From assembly GCF_003994415.1 (NCBI RefSeq), contig NZ_CP034689.1, forward strand, positions 310,001 to 374,000: DNA of 64,000 nt. The letters are read 5' to 3'. The notes under the pieces were generated by a model. It saw nothing but the letters and a program-made list of their open reading frames with translations, did not search any database and was not told the origin of the DNA. Below, piece after piece: positions 17,016-24,844 of the stretch; the stretch's first letter is position 1, and every line of letters begins with the position of its first letter. Made by a program: the position numbers and the translations under genes. The DNA is from Achromobacter spanius. Its GTDB lineage: Bacteria; Pseudomonadota; Gammaproteobacteria; Burkholderiales; Burkholderiaceae_B.

Positions 17016-17807
17016 ATGTCCGACCCCCATCTTCCCGCCGACGCGGCGCCTTCCGACGCCGCATCTTCCGACGCGCCCGCCGCCATCCATCGGCCTTTCG
17101 TCCAGAACGCCGGCACGCGCCGCACGCTGCATTTCACGCAGAAGGAAATCCAGAGCAGCATGTCGGTGCTCAACCCCGATGCGCTGGAAATCGAATACAC
17201 GCGAATGATGATGGGCTTCGTGCTGTTCAAGCCGGAGCCCGCCCGCATGCTGATGGTGGGCCTGGGCGGTGGCTCACTGCCCAAGTTCTGCTATCGCTAC
17301 CTGGCCGGCACCCAGATCGAAGTGGTCGAGATCGACCCCGCTGTCATCGCGCTGCGCGACACCTTCATGGTGCCGCGCGACGATGAGCGCTTCCAGGTCA
17401 TCCAGGCCGACGCCGCCGACCATCTGCGCGGCCTGTCTGACCACGCCGACGTGATTTTCCTGGACGGTTACGGCGTGGGCGGCATCCCCGACGCCCTGTG
17501 CTCGGAAGCGTTCTACGCCGACTGCTTCCGTGCGCTACGCGACGACGGCATTCTGGTCATCAACTACCACGTGAACCACCCCATGCACCACGACTACCTG
17601 GCCCGCGTGCGCGCCTCGTTCGGGCCGGCAATGTTCGAAGTGGTGGACGACGACATGACCAACAGCATCGTCTTTGCCTGCAAGGGCGACCTGTTGAACG
17701 ACCCCGCCGCCGCGGAACTGAAGCGGCCAGCGTCGATACCCCGTGACGCCTGGCGCCAGTTGATGCCGACGATGCGGGTGATCGGGGCGACGCTGGAGCT
17801 TCGATAG
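17016..17807 (+). CDS. Spermidine-synthase-like methyltransferase-fold protein
   Basis: A 263-residue protein with the spermidine synthase/Rossmann methyltransferase fold. The nucleotide-binding strand is MLMVGLGGGSLPKFCYRY, followed by VVEIDPAVIAL and VIFLDGYGVGGIP. The Asp-rich position of true spermidine synthases (GGGDG) reads GGGSL here, and the N-terminal beta domain is short, so polyamine synthesis is doubtful. Proteins of this type in beta-proteobacteria are usually annotated only as spermidine synthase-like. ATG 17016 starts a disordered Ala/Asp/Pro-rich leader of about 30 residues; a start further upstream is possible. It converges on the molybdoenzyme gene. Confidence 0.75.
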   Translation: MSDPHLPADAAPSDAASSDAPAAIHRPFVQNAGTRRTLHFTQKEIQSSMSVLNPDALEIEYTRMMMGFVLFKPEPARMLMVGLGGGSLPKFCYRYLAGTQIEVVEIDPAVIALRDTFMVPRDDERFQVIQADAADHLRGLSDHADVIFLDGYGVGGIPDALCSEAFYADCFRALRDDGILVINYHVNHPMHHDYLARVRASFGPAMFEVVDDDMTNSIVFACKGDLLNDPAAAELKRPASIPRDAWRQLMPTMRVIGATLELR

Positions 17808-17835
17808 GCCACCGGATGCTTGGCCGTCCGGCTAG

Positions 17836-20139
17836 CTACGCCACCTTTCGAATCAGCACCGGAATCGACTTGTAGCTGGGCGTGCCGCTTTGCTTGTCCT
17901 GGTAGTCCAGCGGGCAAAGGTCATTGGCTTCGGGGTAGTACGCGCCGACCGAGCCGGCCGCGATGTCGTAGGCAATCGCCGTCAACCGCAGGCGCCGATG
18001 CGACTGGCCGGGCAGGTCGGTCTGAAGCTCGACGTCGTCGCCGGGTTCCAGGCCGTGGCGCGTCAGGTCGGATGCATTCATGAACAGCACGTCGCGCCGG
18101 CCGAACACGCCACGGTAGCGATCGTCCAGGCCGTAGATGGTGGTGTTGTATTGGTCGTGGCTGCGCAGCGTGGTCAGCGTCAGGCTGCCGGGCGATCCGG
18201 CGGGGTCTTCCTGCAAGCCACCATCTTGTATTCCCTTGAACGGCAGAAACTCAGCGCGGCCCGAGGGCGTTTTCCAGATGCGCTCGGTGGGCGGCAGCGG
18301 CAGGCGGAAGCCGCCCGGCTTCAGGATGCGTTCGTTGTAGCCATGAAAGTCCGGGTACACCTGTTCGATCAGGTCGCGGATGCGGCCGTAGTCTTCCACC
18401 AGTTGTCGCCACGGGACGCGGCTGGCGGGCAGCGTGGCGGCGGCCATGGCGGCGATGATGGCGGGTTCCGAGCGCAGGTGCTCGGACGCCGGCGCCAGCT
18501 TGCCGCGCGAGGCATGCACCATCGACATTGAGTCTTCCACGGTGATGGACTGCGCGCCGCTGGCCTGCACGTCGCTTTCCGTGCGGCCCAGCACCGGCAG
18601 GATGATCGCGTCGCGGCCAATCAGCAACTGCGAGCGGTTCAGCTTGGTGTTCATGTGCACGGCAAGGTCCAGGCGGCGCATACCGGCCTCGCACTGGCTG
18701 GTGTCGGACAAGGCCATGGCAAGGTTGCCGCCCAGGCAGATCAGCGCGCGCGCCTCACCGTTCACCATCGCCTTCATGGCGTCAACAGCGTCGTGTCCAT
18801 GGCGTTCGGGCGGGCGGAAGCCAAACGTCTTTTCAAAGTTGTCGAACATCACCGGGTCGATCTTTTCGGTGATGCCGACGCTGCGGTTGCCTTGCACATT
18901 GGAGTGCCCACGCAGCGGGCAGATACCGGCGCCGGGCTTGCCGAAGTTGCCCCGCATCAGCAGCAGCGCGGCGATCTGCTGCACGTTCTGCGTGCCGCGC
19001 GCATGCTGGGTGATACCCATGCCGTAAGTGACGATGGTGGCCTTGGACCTGGCGTAGGCGGCGGCCACCTGTTCCAGTTCCGCGCGCGCCAGGCCGCTGG
19101 CTTGTTCGATGTCGGCCCAGGCGGTGTCGTCCAGGTCTTGCACGTAGGCGTCAAACCCGTTCGTGTGCTCCGCGATGAACGCGTGATCCAGAACGCCAGA
19201 CGCCTTGCGGTCCGCCTCCACCAGCGCCTTCATGATGCCCTTGAGCGCCGCCGCGTCGCCGCCAACCTTCACCTGGTAATACGTGGACGCGATGCGGGTC
19301 GAGCCGAACGTACCCATTTCGATGGGGTCTTGCGGGTCGGCGAAGCGTTCCAGCGCGCGTTCGCGCAAGGGGTTGAACACGATGATCGGCACGCCGCGCC
19401 GGGCGCATTCATGCAAGGTGCCCATCATGCGCGGGTGATTGGTGCCGGGGTTGTGGCCCATCGAGATGATCAGGTCGCAGGCGTCGAAATCATCCAGCGA
19501 CACCGTGCCCTTGCCGATGCCGATGGCTTGCGGCAACCCGACGCTGGTGGCCTCGTGGCACATGTTCGAGCAGTCGGGAAAGTTGTTGGTGCCGAACTCG
19601 CGCGCAAACACGCTTAACAGAAAGGCGGCCTCGTTGGAGGCGCGGCCAGACGTGTAGAACTCCACCATGTCGGGGGCCGGCAGGCTGGACAGCGTGCGCC
19701 CGATGTGGGCAAAGGCCGCGTCCCACGAGATGGGCTGATAGGTGTCGCTGGTGGCGTCGTACCGCAACGGATGCGTCAGGCGGCCGGCGTCTTCCAGCTG
19801 GTGATCGCTCCAGGTCAGCAATTCGGTGACGGTGTGCGCGGCGAAGAATTCAGGCGTGACCCGCTTCTTGGTGGCTTCCCAGGTGACCGCCTTGGCGCCG
19901 TTTTCGCAGAACTGGAAGGTGGACGTATGGGCCTTGTCGGGCCAGGCGCAGCCCGGGCAGTCAAAGCCGTCCGGCTTGTTGGTGCGCAGCAGAAGCACGG
20001 GCGCTTCGGCGATCCGCATCTGGTCGGCCACGGCCTGGGCCGTGGCCTTGAGCGCGCCCCAGCCGCCGGCGGGGGCGTCGTAGCGTTGAATGCCGGTCAG
20101 GCGGTTTGGTTTCTTGGGCGGGTTCTTGCTTGGCTTCAT
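17836..20139 (-). CDS. FdhF/YdeP-family molybdopterin oxidoreductase
   Basis: A 767-residue molybdopterin oxidoreductase of the YdeP/FdhF type. FDCPGCAWPDK near residue 60 is the short cysteine motif of this group, which does not have the full four-cysteine cluster motif of formate dehydrogenase. Other landmarks are TYGMGITQHARGTQN, GICPLRGHSNVQGNRSVGIT and the C-terminal molybdopterin dinucleotide-binding domain (RYRGVFGRRDVLFMNASD). No selenocysteine or twin-arginine leader is seen, so it is probably cytoplasmic. In E. coli ydeP is linked to acid resistance; the reaction is unknown. It stands alone, without FdhD or electron-transfer subunits nearby. Confidence 0.88.
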   Translation of the reverse strand: MKPSKNPPKKPNRLTGIQRYDAPAGGWGALKATAQAVADQMRIAEAPVLLLRTNKPDGFDCPGCAWPDKAHTSTFQFCENGAKAVTWEATKKRVTPEFFAAHTVTELLTWSDHQLEDAGRLTHPLRYDATSDTYQPISWDAAFAHIGRTLSSLPAPDMVEFYTSGRASNEAAFLLSVFAREFGTNNFPDCSNMCHEATSVGLPQAIGIGKGTVSLDDFDACDLIISMGHNPGTNHPRMMGTLHECARRGVPIIVFNPLRERALERFADPQDPIEMGTFGSTRIASTYYQVKVGGDAAALKGIMKALVEADRKASGVLDHAFIAEHTNGFDAYVQDLDDTAWADIEQASGLARAELEQVAAAYARSKATIVTYGMGITQHARGTQNVQQIAALLLMRGNFGKPGAGICPLRGHSNVQGNRSVGITEKIDPVMFDNFEKTFGFRPPERHGHDAVDAMKAMVNGEARALICLGGNLAMALSDTSQCEAGMRRLDLAVHMNTKLNRSQLLIGRDAIILPVLGRTESDVQASGAQSITVEDSMSMVHASRGKLAPASEHLRSEPAIIAAMAAATLPASRVPWRQLVEDYGRIRDLIEQVYPDFHGYNERILKPGGFRLPLPPTERIWKTPSGRAEFLPFKGIQDGGLQEDPAGSPGSLTLTTLRSHDQYNTTIYGLDDRYRGVFGRRDVLFMNASDLTRHGLEPGDDVELQTDLPGQSHRRLRLTAIAYDIAAGSVGAYYPEANDLCPLDYQDKQSGTPSYKSIPVLIRKVA

Positions 20140-20210
20140 AAAAATCTCTGGTTCAAGATGCTATGAAGCACTGTATGCCAAGCGCCGTCAATAAATTGTG
20201 ACGGACGGGC

Positions 20211-21653
20211 CTAGCCGATCGGCCACTTCGGCAAACGGATCTTGCGGTATGGCAGGCTGCGCCAATCCGGGCTGGCGGAACCGGGCGCGGCAACGTACAG
20301 CACGGCGTGGGCCAGCGGCGCGTAGCGGGCGTAGAAGTGATGGGCCGACTTCACCACGATGAGGCGTTGCGCCTTCAGATCGCAGCCCAACTGCGTGAAG
20401 AGGTCCGTGTGATAGGCCTGCGTGCGCAGCGACACCAGCGCGATCAGAATGCCGTCCGCATCGACCAGCGCGCAGTCGCCCAGTGCGATGCGGGTGTCGG
20501 CGTTGCCGGTCATCATCATGTTGGCGTGCGTGCCGACCACGCGGCAGCGCGCGTCCACGGGCGAGCCCGACAGCGGGCCGATCTTGCCACCAATGCGCAG
20601 GTCCAGTTCCGCGCCCACCCCCGCGTCGAAGGCGATGCGCGCGGCCACGGGGTCCCACATCGGCCCCAGCGCGGCACCGCGAACGCCGCGTTCGCGCAGG
20701 CGCGCCAGGATGTACGTCGAGTCGCCGGCCGCGCCGCTGCCGGGGTTGTCGGACCGGTCGGCCAGCACAATCGGACCCTGGCCGAACGCCAGGGCTTCGT
20801 CCAGCGCGTCATCCACGCCGCGGTAGGGCACCATCAATTGCTCGCGCATGCCGATCAGTTCGTCGGCCAGGGTTCGCGCCAGCGCTTGCGCGGCGGTAGC
20901 GTCGCCATCGGTGTAGACCAGCACCTTGGTGCCCATCTCCGGTACGTCGCCGGTGGCGAAACCCTGCGCCACCGAAATCGACAAGATGCCATCGCGGTTT
21001 TCCAGCGCCTTGATGCGGCTGACAAAGGCGCGCGCGGGGTCGCGCGTGGTGTGCATGGGCACCACCATGTCGCAATCCACCAGCGCTGGCGTGGGGTGTT
21101 GCCGGCCCTGATGCGCCGCGCGGCACAGCTCAACGAGTTCGCAGGCGCGCTCGTACACATCAATGTGGGGATACTCCTTGAACAGCACCAGCACGGTGGC
21201 CTGCTCCACCATCAGTGGCGTCAGATGGGCATGCGGATCCAGTTCGGCGCCCACGGTCACATCGGGGCCGACCAGCTCGCGCACGCGGCGCAGGATGTCG
21301 CCTTCGCAATCGTCATAGCCATCGGCAACCATCGCACCATGCAGGCCCAGCAGCACCATGTCCACGGGCAACGCGGCGCGCAGGTCGGCCAGCAGTTCAT
21401 CACGCAGGGTTTCGTAGGCGGCGCGCGTGGTGATGCCGCCCGGTTGCGCCGACGCGACCAGCCCTTCCACCACCGTCCAGCCGTATTCTTGGGCACGCTC
21501 GCGCGCCACCCATAACGGCCCGCCGTAGAACGTCATGTGGTCAGGGTGCGTACCCGCCGGCAGGTATTCGCGCGACGTGAAGGCCGCCAGGCCCGTGGGC
21601 AAGGGCGAAAACGTGTTGGTTTCTGTGGCGAGTGCGCCGGTGAAGATACGCAT
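20211..21653 (-). CDS. M81 family metallopeptidase (MlrC-like), copy A
   Basis: A 480-residue M81 (microcystinase C/MlrC-like) protein. MRIFTGALATETNTFSPLPT is the family N-terminus, and ELDPHAHLT (Asp139, His141) and VPMHTTRDPA hold likely metal-site residues. MlrC enzymes cleave small peptides left after microcystin linearisation; most family members have unknown peptide substrates. There is no signal peptide. Residues 67-166 match copy B (23348-24787) with only about five differences, and copy B lies in the opposite orientation on the other side of the DadA-like gene. The start lies 31 bases after the DadA-like gene's stop, so the two could be one minus-strand transcript. Confidence 0.88.
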   Translation of the reverse strand: MRIFTGALATETNTFSPLPTGLAAFTSREYLPAGTHPDHMTFYGGPLWVARERAQEYGWTVVEGLVASAQPGGITTRAAYETLRDELLADLRAALPVDMVLLGLHGAMVADGYDDCEGDILRRVRELVGPDVTVGAELDPHAHLTPLMVEQATVLVLFKEYPHIDVYERACELVELCRAAHQGRQHPTPALVDCDMVVPMHTTRDPARAFVSRIKALENRDGILSISVAQGFATGDVPEMGTKVLVYTDGDATAAQALARTLADELIGMREQLMVPYRGVDDALDEALAFGQGPIVLADRSDNPGSGAAGDSTYILARLRERGVRGAALGPMWDPVAARIAFDAGVGAELDLRIGGKIGPLSGSPVDARCRVVGTHANMMMTGNADTRIALGDCALVDADGILIALVSLRTQAYHTDLFTQLGCDLKAQRLIVVKSAHHFYARYAPLAHAVLYVAAPGSASPDWRSLPYRKIRLPKWPIG

Positions 21654-21684
21654 GGGACGGCTCCAAAAGGCGCGCGGCGCCCGA

Positions 21685-22932
21685 TCAGGGTTGGAAGGGG
21701 GCGGCGTCGATGGGCAAGGCGCCGCCCGTCATCTGCGCGGTCAGCAAGGCGGCGCTGCCGCAGGCCAGCGTGAAGCCCAGCGCGCCCTGGCCCAGGTTCA
21801 GCCACAGGTTGTCGGCGGCGCGGCTTTTGCCGATCAGCGGCTTGCTGGTGGGCGTGGCGGGCCGCACGCCCGCCCAGGCCTGCGCGCGGGACAAGTCCAG
21901 GCGGGGAAACGCTTCGACCACCTGGCGCCGCAGCGTGTCCAGCCGCGTGGCGTCCACTTCGTCATGCTTGGCGCCGATGTCGACCATGGCGGCAATGCGC
22001 AGCACCTTGCCCAGGCGCGCGTAGACGATGCGCCGCTCGTAGTCGGTGACGCTGATGGTCGGCACGTCGGTGGTGTCCGCCGTGATCGGCACGCTCAGGC
22101 TGTAGCCCTTGAGCGGATAGAGCGGTACGCGCTGGCCCAGCGCCGCCAGCAGCGGCCGGCTGCCGATACCCGAGGCGACAACAAAGGCGTCGGCCTGAAT
22201 ATCGCCCGCCGCCGTCTGCGCGGCGACGATGCGGCCGCGTTCGCGGCGCAGGCGCTTGACGCGGGTGTCCATGTGCACCGTCACGTTGCCGGCCTGACGC
22301 AGCCGTTGGAACAGGGAATCCGTAAAGCGATGGCAGTCGGCGGTTTCCTCGCCGGGCGTGTAGACCGCGCCCGCGATGCGCGCACCCATGCCCGCCAGCG
22401 CGGGTTCGGCCGCCAGCGTTTCGTCGCGCGAGAGCACGCGTTGATCCGTGCCATGCGCCGCTTGATACCGCACCAGCGCGGCAGCCTTGTCCAGCTGCGC
22501 GGCATCGCGATACACAATCAGCTTGCCGGTGCGCGACAGGCCGAAATCCATGGGCGCATCCGCCAGCATCGCGTGCAGTGTGTCGCGGCTGAGGTAGGAC
22601 AAGGACAACAGCTCGGCGGTGGATGCGCGCGATACCGATGCGCGGCAAGCTCGCAGAAACCCCGCCAGCCACAGCCATTGCGACGGATCGAATCGATAGC
22701 GCAAACGCAGCGGCGAATCGCGCCGGAACATCCAGCCCGGCATGTCGGCCAAGGCGCCGGGGCCGGCCAGCGGCGCCACGTAGCTGTAGCTGAGTTGCCC
22801 GCCGTTGGCAAAGCTGCTGCCCATGGCCGGCTGCGCCCGTTCGTCCACCAACGCCACGTCGTGCCCCGCCCGCGACAACAGGTGCGCCGTCGTCACGCCG
22901 ACCACGCCCGCCCCAATTACGCATACCCGCAT
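21685..22932 (-). CDS. D-amino acid dehydrogenase-like flavoprotein (DadA-like)
   Basis: A 415-residue FAD-dependent oxidoreductase of the DAO family. MRVCVIGAGVVGVTTAHLLS is the dinucleotide-binding Rossmann motif. SFANGGQLSYSYVAPLAGPG is the characteristic DadA block, and WAGVRPATPTSKPLIGKS closes the flavin site. DadA enzymes deaminate D-amino acids and pass electrons to the respiratory chain. ATG 22932 is chosen because it begins exactly at the Rossmann motif; the open frame extends 39 codons upstream through intergenic-looking sequence. No alanine racemase is adjacent. Its position between two M81 peptidase genes suggests oxidation of D-residues released from peptides, which is inference. 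Confidence 0.88.
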   Translation of the reverse strand: MRVCVIGAGVVGVTTAHLLSRAGHDVALVDERAQPAMGSSFANGGQLSYSYVAPLAGPGALADMPGWMFRRDSPLRLRYRFDPSQWLWLAGFLRACRASVSRASTAELLSLSYLSRDTLHAMLADAPMDFGLSRTGKLIVYRDAAQLDKAAALVRYQAAHGTDQRVLSRDETLAAEPALAGMGARIAGAVYTPGEETADCHRFTDSLFQRLRQAGNVTVHMDTRVKRLRRERGRIVAAQTAAGDIQADAFVVASGIGSRPLLAALGQRVPLYPLKGYSLSVPITADTTDVPTISVTDYERRIVYARLGKVLRIAAMVDIGAKHDEVDATRLDTLRRQVVEAFPRLDLSRAQAWAGVRPATPTSKPLIGKSRAADNLWLNLGQGALGFTLACGSAALLTAQMTGGALPIDAAPFQP

Positions 22933-23012
22933 GACTCGCCTCGTAGGTTCAGGTTGGGCACGATTCTGGGCCGCGCAATGAGGCCGGGCAAATTCCAAAT
23001 CACATGCCATCC

Positions 23013-23027
23013 ATAACCTTGCGATAT
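23013..23027. promoter_or_regulatory. Imperfect ATAAC-N5-GATAT site (candidate operator 1)
   Basis: ATAAC-CTTGC-GATAT, within CCATAACCTTG, an 11-base string repeated exactly at candidate operator 2, 133 bases downstream. The repeated string plus dyad shape suggests a shared regulator for the divergent operons. The regulator is not identified in the adjacent genes. Confidence 0.4.
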
Positions 23028-23102
23028 GTGTGCGGCGCGCGTGCGTCACCCCGTCGCTCGCTGATTGCCGCCCTATCGTTTTCCCTAAAGCGCGAACGTC
23101 GT

Positions 23103-23123
23103 AAAGCGGCTTTCAACCGCTTT
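23103..23123. promoter_or_regulatory. Inverted repeat AAAGCGG-N7-CCGCTTT
   Basis: AAAGCGG (23103-23109) and CCGCTTT (23117-23123) are perfect arms around a 7-base spacer, extended by GTAA/TTAC with a one-base bulge. It could be an operator or a leader hairpin. It sits between the two ATAAC-type sites. Confidence 0.4.
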
Positions 23124-23145
23124 TACCGGGAAAAACACGCACACC

Positions 23146-23160
23146 ATAACCTTGGGTTAT
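23146..23160. promoter_or_regulatory. Perfect ATAACC-TTG-GGTTAT dyad (candidate operator 2)
   Basis: A perfect 6-bp inverted repeat with a 3-base centre, about 200 bases before the M81-B start. The form ATAAC-N5-GTTAT is close to LysR-type T-N11-A sites. It shares CCATAACCTTG with candidate operator 1. Confidence 0.5.
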
Positions 23161-23347
23161 CCATAGGCGCACGTTAGCTATTTGTGCCGCGAGTGTGCCC
23201 CGCCGATGATCCGCTTACGGAACGCAGCGCCGCCTTGAACAGGATGGCGATGACGGATAACCGGCCTATACAAGGGGAAATGATGACGTCTTACCGGAAC
23301 GCCGCGTGTGTCGCGGCGCTTGCGCCAGCCTGTCCGGGAGCGCAGCC

Positions 23348-24787
23348 ATGAAGGTCTTCAGCGCTGGTCTGGGCACCGAGACCAACACCTTCGCGCCCAT
23401 GCCCACCAGCCTTGCGGCATTTCAAGAGCGCGACTACTACCCGGCGGGCACGCATCCCGATTCGGTCACCTTCGCAGGCGCGCCGCTCTACGTGGCGCGC
23501 CTGCAAGGTCGCGAGGCGGGGTGGACGCTGGCCGAAGGGCTGGTGACATCCGCGCAGCCGGGTGGCATCACCACGCGCGCCGCCTACGAGACCTTGCGCG
23601 ACGAACTGCTGGCGGATCTGCGCGCCGCGCTACCGGTCGACATGGTGTTGCTGGGCCTGCATGGCGCGATGGTCGCCGATGGCTATGACGATTGCGAAGG
23701 CGACCTGCTGCGCCGCGTGCGCGAGCTGGTCGGCCCCAACGTGACCGTGGGCGCCGAACTGGATCCGCATGCGCACCTGACGCCACTGATGGTCGAGCAG
23801 GCTACCGTGCTGGTGCTGTTCAAGGAATATCCCCACACCGATATACGCGAACGCGCGGAAGACCTGCTGGCCTTGTGCCTGGATGCGCAGGCCGGCCGCA
23901 CGCGCCCCGTCGCCGCGTTGGTGGATTGCGAGATGATCGTGCCCATGCACACCACGCGCGAACCGGCGCGCGGCTTTGTCAGCCGCATGAAAGCGCTGGA
24001 AGGCCGCGACGGCATTCTGTCGGTGTCCGCCGCGCAGGGCTTTGCAACCGGTGACGTACCCGAGATGGGCACCAAGGTGCTGGTCTACGCCGATGGCGAC
24101 GCGGCTTCCGCGCAAGCCCTGGCGCGCACGCTGGCTGATGAATTGATCGGCATGCGCGAGCAGTTGATGGTGCCTTACCGCAGCGTGGACGAGGCGCTGG
24201 ATGAAGCGTTGGCCTTCGATGGCGGCCCCGTGGTGCTGGCCGACCGGCCCGACAACCCGGGCAGCGGTGCACCGGGCGACGCGACCTTCGTCTTGCGCCG
24301 CATGCTGGAACGCGGCGTGAGCAACGCGGCGCTTGGGCCGATGTGGGACCCAGTCGCCGCGCGCATCGCGTTCGACGCGGGCGTGGGCGCCGAACTTGAC
24401 TTGCGTATCGGCGGCAAGGTTGGCCCGCTGTCCGGCGACCCTGTTGATCTGCGCTGCACCGTCCTCGCGGTGCAGGCGGAACTCGTCATGACGGGGCTAT
24501 CCGGCGCGCCCGCGCCGATGGGCGACTGTGCGCTGGTTGAAGCGCAAGGCATCCAGATCGTGCTGACATCCGTGCGCAACCAGGCCATCAACATGGACCT
24601 GTTCACGCAGTTGGGATGCGATCTCTCGGCCAGGAAGATTGTCGTGGTCAAGTCCGCTCAGCATTTCCATGCCTCGTTCTCGCAGGTGGCGCGCCACATC
24701 ATCTATGTGGGCGGCCGGGGCGTTGCCACGCCCGATTGGAAGACCCTGACGTATCGCAACATCCGGCTGCCGAAGTGGCCGCTTTAA
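23348..24787 (+). CDS. M81 family metallopeptidase (MlrC-like), copy B
   Basis: A 479-residue M81 peptidase, same architecture as copy A: MKVFSAGLGTETNTFAPMPT at the start, ELDPHAHLT with Asp139 and His141, VPMHTTREPARGF, and LGPMWDPVAARIAFDAGVG. The closing motif YRNIRLPKWPL also matches copy A. ATG 23348 is chosen because it begins the conserved N-terminus; an upstream in-frame start at 23306 adds unrelated residues. It leads directly into a peptide-transporter operon, separated by a perfect hairpin (24793-24814). A cytoplasmic peptidase co-expressed with a Dpp-type importer would cleave the imported peptide or peptide-like compound. Confidence 0.88.
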   Translation: MKVFSAGLGTETNTFAPMPTSLAAFQERDYYPAGTHPDSVTFAGAPLYVARLQGREAGWTLAEGLVTSAQPGGITTRAAYETLRDELLADLRAALPVDMVLLGLHGAMVADGYDDCEGDLLRRVRELVGPNVTVGAELDPHAHLTPLMVEQATVLVLFKEYPHTDIRERAEDLLALCLDAQAGRTRPVAALVDCEMIVPMHTTREPARGFVSRMKALEGRDGILSVSAAQGFATGDVPEMGTKVLVYADGDAASAQALARTLADELIGMREQLMVPYRSVDEALDEALAFDGGPVVLADRPDNPGSGAPGDATFVLRRMLERGVSNAALGPMWDPVAARIAFDAGVGAELDLRIGGKVGPLSGDPVDLRCTVLAVQAELVMTGLSGAPAPMGDCALVEAQGIQIVLTSVRNQAINMDLFTQLGCDLSARKIVVVKSAQHFHASFSQVARHIIYVGGRGVATPDWKTLTYRNIRLPKWPL

Positions 24788-24792
24788 GATCC

Positions 24793-24814
24793 TGCCGGCG
24801 TAAATGCGCCGGCA
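24793..24814 (+). terminator. Perfect intercistronic hairpin before the transporter receptor gene
   Basis: TGCCGGCG (24793-24800), loop TAAATG, CGCCGGCA (24807-24814). The 8-bp perfect stem has no T-run. It lies 6 bases after the peptidase stop and 30 before the receptor start, so an attenuating or mRNA-processing role that sets the receptor level is more likely than termination. Confidence 0.5.
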
Positions 24815-24844
24815 AATCCACCAATTTGATGGGAGCCTAGTGCG

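Larger units (their letters stand above)
22933..23347. other. 415-bp divergent regulatory region between DadA-like and M81 copy B genes
   Basis: No convincing gene is present. The stretch holds two related operator-like sites (23013-23027 and 23146-23160), an inverted repeat at 23103-23123, and a G/A-rich segment (AAGGGGAAATGATG) near 23272. It must contain the promoters for both the minus-strand DadA-like/M81-A genes and the plus-strand M81-B/transporter operon. Confidence 0.6.

Noticed and set aside
17836..20139. Formate dehydrogenase (selenocysteine type)
   Set aside because: No in-frame TGA or selenocysteine element is needed; the cysteine motif and length match the YdeP/FdhF-like group instead, and no FDH partner genes are nearby.
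23306..23347. In-frame upstream start that would lengthen M81 copy B by 14 residues
   Set aside because: The conserved M81 N-terminus starts at ATG 23348, as in copy A, and the added residues are unrelated to the family.
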